In this document: positions 1 through 6,046 of the stretch, piece by piece
How positions within the stretch are numbered: position 1 is the first letter of the stretch
How the letters are laid out: every line of letters starts with the position of its first letter
Source of the DNA: Bacteroidota bacterium
GTDB taxonomy: Bacteria > Spirochaetota > Spirochaetia > JABMQR01
Reading direction: 5' to 3'
Length of the DNA: 7,798 bases
NCBI GenBank assembly: GCA_013202335.1
Contig: JABMQR010000367.1
Location: 1 to 7,798, forward strand
Made by a program: the position numbers and the translations under genes
The notes under the pieces: model-generated
Databases searched by the model: none
Seen by the model: the letters and a program-made list of their open reading frames with translations, nothing else
What the model was told of the DNA's origin: nothing

Positions 1-29
1 CCAAAGTCAAAAGATGGTAACTGATTCTA

Positions 30-580
30 TCAAGTTTGTAAATATTTAGGAATCTTCAGCTGGCGGAGAACATGATAGATGAATGGGTTAGGCGTTATTG
101 AACTTCCAGGATTTAGACTAATAATTTCGCCTACCTGTAACAACAGTTCTTCTCCATCTATGATAGCTTTAAATGATTCTGACGATAGAGAGTTATCAGT
201 AGCAGCTTTATAGAGCTGCATCATTAAAACTCCGCCGGCTTGATTAATAATGTCCTCTGTTTTTTGCCAATGATAGTGAAATGGTGTTACTTGATCTTCG
301 TCAACTAATAAGAGTTTCTGCGCATAAACAGTTGTGGATGGATCACCAATGATACCATTCCGTAATGTGAAAAGAAGCAATCCTTCTGTTTTATAGCTGC
401 CACTGCAAAAATCGGTGATATCCCACCCCAAGCCCAAATTTTCGGATTTGTGCAGTTTCTTGCTTTTTTTTTTCCCCACAATTCTATTGAAAATGAAGCA
501 AACGGAGGTGCTGATATCTTATACTGTGAAAAAATAATCTCAGCTTCTTTGATTTTACTATTGATAAAACTTCTTTTCAC
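30..580 (-). pseudogene. D-lyxose ketol-isomerase (D-lyxose/D-mannose isomerase family), frameshifted and C-terminally short
   Basis: The family interconverts D-lyxose and D-xylulose, and often D-mannose and D-fructose, using a metal-dependent cupin fold. The first part runs in one frame from a GTG at 578-580 (residues VKRSFINSKIKEAE, a typical family N-terminus) and is preceded at 8 bases by GAGG. At the ten-base A run (464-473) the rest lies in the -1 frame: GLGWDITDF, LLLFTLRNG and the cupin metal motif PFHYHWQKTEDII, with a last histidine in IYH. All four expected metal ligands (His, His, Glu, His) are therefore visible. Rejoined, the protein is about 183 residues; full-length relatives of this subtype are about 225. 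After IYH the sequence ends in LRQLKIPKYLQT and lacks the expected GEVS..NDD-like segment; none of the three frames restores it up to the window edge. It starts 13 bases after the deoR stop. Probably a decaying gene, unless slippage rescues it and the short end is natural. Confidence 0.75.
464..473 (-). other. A10 homopolymer at the frame break in the isomerase gene
   Basis: On the coding (minus) strand GGGG is followed by ten A and then GC. The upstream frame reads TGG GGA AAA AAA AAA GCA and leaves the family sequence. The downstream frame reads AAA AAA AAA AGC and continues into the conserved GWDITDF block. Moving between them needs a -1 ribosomal slip, or one extra A in the transcript or genome. 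Runs of this length are slippery for polymerase and ribosome and are also common sites of sequencing error. Confidence 0.85.
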
Positions 581-593
581 AACTCTATCCTCA

Positions 594-1376
594 CTAGTTT
601 GCAATAAAAACTTCAACATTTTGTTCTTTGAGTTTATCCAATACTGATTTGCTTATTCCTTTATCTGTTACTAGCTTATCAACACCTGAAAAATCACAAA
701 CCAGACAAAATGCACGTGTAGCAAATTTCGAACTATCTGCTACAACAATAGTTTCACTTGAATTTGTTGACATAATTCTTTTAATTTCGGCTTCTTGAGG
801 GATGGCTGAGAAGCATCCTGAATCTACCAGCAACCCAGAAACCCCAATAATAGCCTTGTCAGTACGATATTGTTTTAATGCGCGCTCTGTTTCATTACCA
901 ATTATAGAATGAGTTTCTTTAAGTAATTCACCACCAGTCAATACAACTTTATTATCACCTGCATCGACAATCATCTCGCCAATAGCCGGTGAATTTGTGA
1001 CAACAAGAAGGTTCTTTTTATCGCACAACTCTTTAGCAACCAGCATAGTAGTGCTGCCACCATCAATCATGATGCTATCACCATCATTTACAAGTTGTGC
1101 GACGAAATTTGCTATTTTTGCTTTCTCTTTTTCATGAAGAACCATTCGCTCATTCATGGTTGTTGTTTGCCATAAAGACGGTTGTTCCCTATGCAAAGCT
1201 CCTCCATGAGCACGATAGATCTGTCCTTCTTTCTCAAGAATTAGCAGATCTCTACGAATAGTAGCTTCTGTAACTTCAAATTCGGCCGCTAACTCATTTA
1301 CTTCAGCTCTCTTCTTGTTGTTCACAAACTCAAGTATTTTTCTGTGTCGTTCTTCAATAAAATCTTTTTTTGCCAT
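594..1376 (-). CDS. DeoR-family transcriptional regulator of sugar metabolism
   Basis: A 260-residue protein of normal length for the family. Residues about 5-60 form the DeoR winged helix-turn-helix, with the recognition stretch TEATIRRDLLILEKEGQIYRAHGGA (given here as TEATIRRDLL, then ILEKEGQIYR, AHGGA). Residues about 75-255 form the DeoR C-terminal sensor fold, which binds phosphorylated sugars: DGGSTT near 105, VTNSP near 126, LTGGEL near 146, IIGVSGL near 176 and ADSSKF near 213. These proteins are usually repressors released by a phosphosugar from their own pathway. It lies 78 bases after the aldolase and just before the isomerase, so the likely targets are this operon and the divergent transporter. 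The ATG has no Shine-Dalgarno sequence and follows a TATAAT box by four bases, so a leaderless message is possible. The family call is firm; the effector is unknown. Confidence 0.95.
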   Translation of the reverse strand: MAKKDFIEERHRKILEFVNNKKRAEVNELAAEFEVTEATIRRDLLILEKEGQIYRAHGGALHREQPSLWQTTTMNERMVLHEKEKAKIANFVAQLVNDGDSIMIDGGSTTMLVAKELCDKKNLLVVTNSPAIGEMIVDAGDNKVVLTGGELLKETHSIIGNETERALKQYRTDKAIIGVSGLLVDSGCFSAIPQEAEIKRIMSTNSSETIVVADSSKFATRAFCLVCDFSGVDKLVTDKGISKSVLDKLKEQNVEVFIAN

Positions 1377-1380
1377 AGGT

Positions 1381-1412
1381 ATTATAATGTACTACAGTGA
1401 CAGTCAAGTCAA
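1381..1412 (-). promoter_or_regulatory. Candidate deoR promoter abutting the start codon
   Basis: On the minus strand a perfect TATAAT lies at 1381-1386. Two overlapping TTGACT hexamers lie upstream, giving spacers of 15 bases (1402-1407) or 20 bases (1407-1412), neither ideal. Only four bases separate TATAAT from the ATG of deoR, so initiation would fall at or next to the A of the start codon. This would give deoR and the isomerase their own transcript besides read-through from the kinase promoter. Confidence 0.5.
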
Positions 1413-1413
1413 C

Positions 1414-1425
1414 TTATGTGTAATG
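1414..1425 (+). promoter_or_regulatory. Candidate operator motif upstream of deoR (TTATGTGTAATG)
   Basis: This 12-mer matches TCATGTGTTATG at 3578-3589, in front of the kinase gene, at 10 of 12 positions and shares TGTGTNAT with 3744-3751 in the transporter leader. It lies just upstream of the -35-like hexamers of deoR, as an autoregulatory site would. By eye, no other TGTGTNAT occurs on either strand. The role as an operator is inferred. Confidence 0.35.
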
Positions 1426-1454
1426 CCCTCCAAAAAATTAATGTATTATATTTT

Positions 1455-2315
1455 CTACCAAGCCTTGCCGTCACTCATACACATTTTGATATGTGCTTTT
1501 GCAATTTCTACCATTTTTTCTTTTGCTGGCGTCAGCAGTCTCATTAAATCTAACTCTCCCGGATTTGCATTAAGTGTTTCAGTTAATGTTTCAATACATC
1601 CCTTTCTCATAACGGTACTGAAATTTATCTTAGCTACACCCATAGTAATCGCTTTTCGGAGATCATTCAGGGGGATACCTGTTCCTCCATGTAAAACTAA
1701 AGGTATACTTGTTCGACTTTCTATTTCAGCAAGGAGATCAAAGCGAAGTTTGGGTTCTTCTGTATAGAGGCCATGGGCATTTCCAATTGCAGCTGCAAAA
1801 CAGTCTACGCCAGTTTCTCTAACAAATTTTTCACACTGGTCAGGATCTGCGAGCCCTGATCCTTCATTCTTCTTGCCTTCTGGCCCATCAGCAGCCTGTC
1901 CGATTACCCCAATCTCACCCTCAACCGATACCCCGCATGCATGTGCGGCTAATACAACTTTTTTAGTATTTTCAATATTTGCTTCGAACGAAAGCGAAGA
2001 GCCATCATACATAACTGAGGTGAAGCCATATCTGAGACATCTTAATGCTTCTTCATAAGTTGGACCATGATCAAGATGAATGCTAACTGGTATAGGTAGT
2101 TTTTCTGCTAACGTTTTAACTATAGCAACAAACACGTATCCATCCATATAGTCTATTTCGCTTTTAGCCGCCTCAATAATTATCGGTGATTCTAAGGTAA
2201 CTGCAGCTTCTAGAATTGCTTGGATATATTCCAAATTATTCGTATTAAATGCTGCGACTGCGTATTTTCCAGCCTTTGCTCGATCAAGCAGTTCCTTATT
2301 TGTTACAATGCTCAT
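1455..2315 (-). CDS. Class II ketose-bisphosphate aldolase (fructose/tagatose-bisphosphate type)
   Basis: A zinc-dependent cytoplasmic aldolase that splits a ketose 1,6-bisphosphate (fructose or tagatose), or a related ketose phosphate, into dihydroxyacetone phosphate and an aldehyde. It has 286 residues, the usual size of the GatY/KbaY/IolJ branch. Visible active-site elements are HLDHG (80-84: catalytic Asp82 and zinc ligand His83), GEIG around Glu134, GNAHG with zinc ligand His181, LHGGTGI with zinc ligand His209, and KINFST around Asn231. The residue numbers nearly coincide with those of E. coli KbaY. The start has a strong AAGGAG seven bases upstream, and the kinase ends 26 bases earlier, so the two are co-transcribed as a kinase-aldolase pair. 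Substrate stereochemistry (fructose versus tagatose or another sugar) cannot be told from these motifs. Confidence 0.93.
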   Translation of the reverse strand: MSIVTNKELLDRAKAGKYAVAAFNTNNLEYIQAILEAAVTLESPIIIEAAKSEIDYMDGYVFVAIVKTLAEKLPIPVSIHLDHGPTYEEALRCLRYGFTSVMYDGSSLSFEANIENTKKVVLAAHACGVSVEGEIGVIGQAADGPEGKKNEGSGLADPDQCEKFVRETGVDCFAAAIGNAHGLYTEEPKLRFDLLAEIESRTSIPLVLHGGTGIPLNDLRKAITMGVAKINFSTVMRKGCIETLTETLNANPGELDLMRLLTPAKEKMVEIAKAHIKMCMSDGKAW

Positions 2316-2341
2316 TCTTAACTCCTTATAAATTCTTTGTT

Positions 2342-3529
2342 TTATATTTGAACCAATGCAGGGATTAATCCCCCAACAAAAGCATCTCCTAAACCAATTG
2401 TAGTTACATTTTTTTCATTAACTATAAATGACGGTCGGCAACAGACTGTGCCGTCTCCAATTTCTTCAATTTTTTTTGAGAACTTATATCCCCTAGTTTC
2501 GACAGGTCCCTTGCTCGTCTGATAATAGTTATAAGCATTAAAGTTATCCCCAAAACGAAATCGAGTAGTTGCCATAGTTATTCCTCCTTCAATAGCAGGA
2601 GCATATCTATTTGCATCCTTACCAAAGGCAAGCGCCCAGTATTTTGTATGAATTATTAAAATTGGCACTGGGAGCAGCTTATGGAGTTTCTTTAAAGCAT
2701 GCATAACTGCATTTGGATCGAGCAGATTGATTGAATCTCCTAGATACTCCTGCATCTCATCTTCATTCAAGCTATAAACATTAATAACTGAAATGAGTGC
2801 TTTCCGAACCTGTAAACTTAATATTGGATTATGGAAGCAGGCATCTTCATACAGAACGACCGCACGTGCTGGTAATGATTTCATTATTGATTGCAAGCTA
2901 TTAAGTCTTTCTTTAAGCAACGTTGGATCCTGCATGGCATTAAATCCTGATATAAGAAACAGACGAGCATCTGATATCATAGACGCATATTCAGTACTAA
3001 GTTTCATCATCTTATTATCATAATCAGTGTTATAGATAATTCTGTTTGCATGTGTTGTAGTGATAACTGCATCGTTAACTGTGATGCTTATTCCCTTAGT
3101 AAATTGAATAATGAGATGGGGATAAGTACTCTCTAATTCATTGCTGCAAACATAAGGACTATCCTGCGGTATGAGCTTTCTCACATTGGGATTATTTGTT
3201 ACTAGATGCAAGGCTGATGTATACCCAAGCTTCCTCATTGCTATTGCTGCTCGGACAGAAGTGCCGCCTATAGTTATTTTCTTATTAAAAACCCGGGAAA
3301 AGTCTTCAATGATTTCAAGGGACTCCACATACCGCTCTCCTCCAACACCTCTACTCATAAATCCAAGGATTGATATAAGTAGATCACGAACTGAAGCAAT
3401 TGGGGCACCTGTGGTTATCTCAGAAGAATCAATCGAAAACCTATCAACTAAAGATGAAAAGATCGTAGAATCCCAGACAATCTCATAATCAATGTTGTTC
3501 CCAAGTCCAAGTACGATCTGTTCCCCCAT
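2342..3529 (-). CDS. ADP-dependent glucokinase/phosphofructokinase-family sugar kinase (ADP_PFK_GK-like)
   Basis: A 395-residue ribokinase-fold kinase. Features seen are GGTSVRAAIAMRKLG near residue 88 (sugar-binding glycines), SGFNAMQD near 194, NEDE at 255-258 (the NXXE magnesium/phosphate motif), IHTKYW near 293, and GLGDAFVGG at 379-387, the GXGD catalytic loop with Asp382 as general base. Length and motif order fit the ADP-dependent glucokinase/phosphofructokinase family better than ordinary 300-residue PfkB kinases. That family is best known from archaea and animals, with bacterial members little studied. The first gene of the minus operon, it is followed closely by the aldolase, which suggests it makes the aldolase's substrate from a ketose or ketose phosphate. 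The donor (ADP or ATP) and sugar are inferred only. ATG 3529 is chosen because AGGAGA lies six bases upstream; the longer form would add 14 hydrophobic residues with no ribosome site. Confidence 0.75.
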   Translation of the reverse strand: MGEQIVLGLGNNIDYEIVWDSTIFSSLVDRFSIDSSEITTGAPIASVRDLLISILGFMSRGVGGERYVESLEIIEDFSRVFNKKITIGGTSVRAAIAMRKLGYTSALHLVTNNPNVRKLIPQDSPYVCSNELESTYPHLIIQFTKGISITVNDAVITTTHANRIIYNTDYDNKMMKLSTEYASMISDARLFLISGFNAMQDPTLLKERLNSLQSIMKSLPARAVVLYEDACFHNPILSLQVRKALISVINVYSLNEDEMQEYLGDSINLLDPNAVMHALKKLHKLLPVPILIIHTKYWALAFGKDANRYAPAIEGGITMATTRFRFGDNFNAYNYYQTSKGPVETRGYKFSKKIEEIGDGTVCCRPSFIVNEKNVTTIGLGDAFVGGLIPALVQI

Positions 3530-3535
3530 TAAGAA

Positions 3536-3541
3536 TCTCCT
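3536..3541 (-). promoter_or_regulatory. Ribosome binding site that fixes the kinase start
   Basis: AGGAGA on the minus strand sits six bases before the ATG at 3527-3529. Two upstream in-frame ATGs (starting at 3571 and 3550) have only A/T-rich sequence before them, so the short start is preferred. Confidence 0.75.
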
Positions 3542-3566
3542 ATTAACCATAAAAATGTAAAAAATA

Positions 3567-3589
3567 AACACAAAATTTCATGTGTTATG
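3567..3589. promoter_or_regulatory. Candidate operator: inverted repeat AACACA-N8-TGTGTT
   Basis: Perfect six-base arms at 3567-3572 and 3581-3586 are separated by eight A/T-rich bases, and the right arm continues as TGTGTTATG. The site covers the expected start of the kinase transcript just downstream of its -10 box, a typical position for a repressor. Its right half shares TGTGTNAT with the deoR and transporter promoter regions. The most economical reading is a binding site for the DeoR protein encoded in this operon. Confidence 0.45.
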
Positions 3590-3598
3590 TTTAGAACA

Positions 3599-3628
3599 AT
3601 CATATCAGTGTTTATTAGGTTTAGTCAA
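3599..3628 (-). promoter_or_regulatory. Sigma70-type promoter of the kinase-aldolase-deoR operon
   Basis: On the minus strand TTGACT (3623-3628) and TATGAT (3599-3604) are separated by 18 bases; both hexamers match the consensus at five of six positions. Transcription would start near 3592, giving an untranslated leader of about 60 bases before the kinase ATG at 3529. Confidence 0.7.
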
Positions 3629-3684
3629 TGATAATAATATACCAATATGGACATAAAAAATGTTTATTTATAATAATTATTTAG

Positions 3685-3713
3685 TTGACAAATCGAACAG
3701 CATGGGGTAGGCT
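3685..3713 (+). promoter_or_regulatory. Candidate promoter of the ABC transporter operon
   Basis: A perfect TTGACA (3685-3690) is followed after 17 bases by TAGGCT (3708-3713), a weak -10 that keeps the key first T, A and last T. A start near 3720 leaves a leader of about 70 bases containing the inverted repeat at 3741-3770. The poor -10 could mean dependence on an activator, or that the real -10 lies nearby (for example TACTAT at 3714-3719, though spaced too far). Confidence 0.45.
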
Positions 3714-3740
3714 TACTATCAGATATTTCATAAAAATAAA

Positions 3741-3770
3741 AATTGTGTCATAGCATGAATATGGACAATT
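3741..3770. promoter_or_regulatory. Inverted repeat in the transporter leader (AATTGT-N18-ACAATT centred on CATG)
   Basis: Six-base arms at 3741-3746 and 3765-3770 are exactly symmetric about a CATG at 3754-3757. The left half contains TGTGTCAT (3744-3751), the form of the motif shared with the kinase and deoR promoters. It lies downstream of the predicted start and seven bases before the AGGAGA of the binding-protein gene, so it could be a repressor site or a leader hairpin. Confidence 0.4.
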
Positions 3771-3788
3771 AATAAAAAGGAGACATTT

Positions 3789-5048
3789 ATGAAAAAAGCA
3801 GTTTTTTTGATTTTGGGACTGGTTCTCATCACTTCATTTGCATGGGCACAAGGTTCAGCAGAGAATAAGACAGTTGAACCGGTAACTATTGAATTTATTC
3901 AGTGGTGGGCACCCGAACTTCCAGATGGCTCATTCCGAGCAATCATGGATGAATTTGAAGCAGAGAACCCTGATATTCGAGTGAAACTTATTAGTGGTCC
4001 TTATTCAAATACTAGAGACCAGATAGTTACTGGTGCAGCTACTGGCACTTTGAGTGATGTTGTAGGATTGGATGGAGCATGGGTTAATGACCTTGCTAAA
4101 CAAGGAGCACTTGAACCTATGGATGGTTTAATGGTTGCTTCAAATTTTGATGCTGATCAGGTAGCTGCAATTATTAAGCTAGATAACAAGAGCTATATGT
4201 TCCCTGTTGCATCATTTGTATATCCTATATTTATTAACTTGGATCTCATGGAAGAAGCTGGAATAGCAAAACTCCCAAGTAACAGAACTGAGTTTGCTGA
4301 AGCTGCAAAGAAATTAACTAATGCTTCAAAAAATGAGTATGGATGGGTTCTTCCATTATCTTTGCAGTCTCCTAATGGTATACAGAATGATGTAATGTCA
4401 TGGGTATGGGCTTCTGGCGCTAGTATGATGAAAGATGGGAAACCAGATCTTACAAACCCTGAAGTAATTGATGCTTTGAATTTTATTAAAGCAATGTATG
4501 ATGATGGCGTGATCTCTCCAGGATCGTTCGCAAAACAGGAACAAGATAAAGTTGAAGAGTTCGTGAATGGAAGAATTGGTATGATGGTAGATACCCTAGC
4601 TCATATAAATATGATTCGTGAACGAAACCCGAGTTTGAATTTCACCGTATCAGATTTCCCAGCATCTGATGGATATACAGGCAAGAAAGGTCTACCATAT
4701 GCTGCATGGGGAATTGGTATCAGCGAGAGCAGTAAACATAAGGAAGAGGCTTGGAAGTTGGTATCCTACTTGATGAGTAAAGAAGTGAATAGCAAGCTGG
4801 TTTCAATTGCAAATGCATTCCCAGGTAATGTTAACGCAAAACCTGACTTTGTGAAAACAGATGAAATGTTTGCAAAAGGGTTTGAAATCTTCCAGGCAGG
4901 CTATCTTGAGAATGAATTTGTTGGACTACCTGTGGCTGAAGAGCTCATGAGAATGTTTGCTATTGAAATACAGTTAATGCTAGAAGGTAAGCAGACAGCT
5001 AAAGAGGCTGCTGCAAAGGCTCAATCTAAATGGATTGCTGAATTCTAA
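3789..5048 (+). CDS. Sugar ABC transporter substrate-binding protein (CUT1 family, extracellular solute-binding family 1)
   Basis: A periplasmic sugar receptor that delivers its ligand to the two permeases downstream. It has 419 residues, normal for the family. Residues 1-20 are a signal peptide with positive KK, a hydrophobic core and an AWA cleavage site before QGSAEN; there is no lipobox cysteine, so the mature protein should be soluble in the periplasm. The mature part has the family-1 fold signatures: IEFIQWWAP at the first strand, FEAENPDIRVKL, an SDVVGLDGAW hinge-region segment, and the late EEAWKLVSYLMSKE helix. AAGGAGA lies five bases before the ATG. It is the first gene of the plus operon, divergent from the kinase, and is followed by a strong hairpin that should keep its expression above that of the permeases. 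The sugar bound cannot be deduced. Confidence 0.93.
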   Translation: MKKAVFLILGLVLITSFAWAQGSAENKTVEPVTIEFIQWWAPELPDGSFRAIMDEFEAENPDIRVKLISGPYSNTRDQIVTGAATGTLSDVVGLDGAWVNDLAKQGALEPMDGLMVASNFDADQVAAIIKLDNKSYMFPVASFVYPIFINLDLMEEAGIAKLPSNRTEFAEAAKKLTNASKNEYGWVLPLSLQSPNGIQNDVMSWVWASGASMMKDGKPDLTNPEVIDALNFIKAMYDDGVISPGSFAKQEQDKVEEFVNGRIGMMVDTLAHINMIRERNPSLNFTVSDFPASDGYTGKKGLPYAAWGIGISESSKHKEEAWKLVSYLMSKEVNSKLVSIANAFPGNVNAKPDFVKTDEMFAKGFEIFQAGYLENEFVGLPVAEELMRMFAIEIQLMLEGKQTAKEAAAKAQSKWIAEF

Positions 5049-5063
5049 GACGTAAAAAATGAG

Positions 5064-5109
5064 TTAAAAAAACAGCGTAATCATTTACTGGATTGCGCTG
5101 TTTTTTTAA
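5064..5109 (+). terminator. Intrinsic terminator/attenuator between binding protein and permeases
   Basis: A 19-base-pair stem (arms 5064-5082 and 5091-5109, one G-U pair) with an eight-base loop, GC core CAGCG/CGCTG, and a run of seven T at 5101-5107; the matching A run on the left makes it potentially bidirectional. It starts 15 bases after the binding-protein stop and ends five bases before the permease ribosome site. Partial read-through would give much receptor and little permease, and the stem would also protect the upstream message. Confidence 0.88.
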
Positions 5110-5126
5110 CATTGGAAGAGAAAAAC

Positions 5127-6044
5127 ATGGTATTTAAGAATAAAAACACTTCATTACTAAACCTGTCATATAAAACAAAACGTACAATAATACCCTATGT
5201 GTATATATTCCCAACAATGATTCTGCTGACAATACTCATGCTTATTCCTATGGCAAGCGTCCTTAGATATTCAGTACTGGATAACGTCATCATGAATAAA
5301 AATCCCGTCTTTGTAGGAATTGAGAACTATAAGACGGTTCTTACCAATGATGTTTTTCTGATTTCATTGAGAAACACCCTATATTTCACCTTTATGAGTG
5401 TAATCTTCCACTTGCTTGTTGGCCTGGTTTTTGCGATGCTGCTCAATGCTAAGGTACTGCCTACGATTGTTAAAAGTTTGAGCAGAGTTGTGTATATTCT
5501 TCCATGGGTTTTTACAGCTACAATTATTGCCATCATTTGGCGACTGATACTTAATCCCAGCGGAATAATAAACTACTTTTTGCAGTTTTTTAACATTATC
5601 GATACAAATATTGAATGGCTGTCTTCATCAGCTGTTGCCCTTCATGCACTTACTTTTATAAATATCTGGGCTGGATATCCATTCTATATGGTAAGTCTGT
5701 TGGCAGGCTTACAGGGTATACCCAATGAACTGTATGAAGCTGCAACTATCGATGGAGTAACTGAATTTCAAAAATTTTTGCATATTACTATTCCGCAGCT
5801 AAGGCCAATCATAATCAGTATTTCTATGCTTGACTATATATGGACTATGCAGGTTTTTCCATTAGTTTGGATGACGACAGGCGGTGGACCCATTTATGCT
5901 ACTGAAGTACTTGGTACGTACACCTATAAACTGGCATTCAGTACTTATAAATTCTCGCTTGCATCAACTAGTGCCATTATCATACTGGTCTTATCAATGG
6001 TTGTTGCTCTTTTTTATATCAGACACCAGAAGTCAAGTAGTTAG
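5127..6044 (+). CDS. Sugar ABC transporter permease 1 (CUT1, MalF/UgpA-like)
   Basis: An inner-membrane subunit of the importer. It has 305 residues with about six hydrophobic segments: roughly 22-46, 86-108, 120-142, 169-195, 225-250 and 281-298. The cytoplasmic coupling loop (EAA motif) is ELYEAATIDG...F...TIPQLRP, residues 201-227, which docks on the ATPase. The start is ATG 5127, six bases after GGAAGAG (5114-5120); a TTG at 5112 in the same frame has no ribosome site of its own. Transcription must read through the hairpin just upstream. It is followed after two bases by the second permease, with which it should form a heterodimer. Nothing appears truncated. Confidence 0.93.
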   Translation: MVFKNKNTSLLNLSYKTKRTIIPYVYIFPTMILLTILMLIPMASVLRYSVLDNVIMNKNPVFVGIENYKTVLTNDVFLISLRNTLYFTFMSVIFHLLVGLVFAMLLNAKVLPTIVKSLSRVVYILPWVFTATIIAIIWRLILNPSGIINYFLQFFNIIDTNIEWLSSSAVALHALTFINIWAGYPFYMVSLLAGLQGIPNELYEAATIDGVTEFQKFLHITIPQLRPIIISISMLDYIWTMQVFPLVWMTTGGGPIYATEVLGTYTYKLAFSTYKFSLASTSAIIILVLSMVVALFYIRHQKSSS

Positions 6045-6046
6045 TT

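Noticed and set aside
30..479. Downstream half of the isomerase as an independent gene starting at GTG 479
   Set aside because: No ribosome site precedes it, and the other frame just upstream encodes the matching N-terminus of the same family, so it is one broken gene.
1315..1767. Plus-strand open frame of 150 codons across deoR and aldolase
   Set aside because: It is antisense to two well-conserved genes, spans their gap and has no recognisable domain.
3171..3488. Plus-strand open frame of 105 codons
   Set aside because: Antisense shadow of the kinase gene; no ribosome site or family features.
3530..3571. Longer kinase with 14 extra N-terminal residues
   Set aside because: Upstream sequence has no ribosome site, whereas AGGAGA is well placed before ATG 3529.
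3563..3668. Three TGTTTATT octamers (minus 3563-3570, plus 3609-3616, plus 3661-3668) as operators
   Set aside because: The octamer is common in AT-rich DNA, spacing and orientation are irregular, and it does not recur at the deoR promoter.
5112..5126. TTG start adding five residues to permease 1
   Set aside because: It overlaps the GGAAGAG ribosome site that serves ATG 5127, and nothing resembling a ribosome site precedes the TTG.
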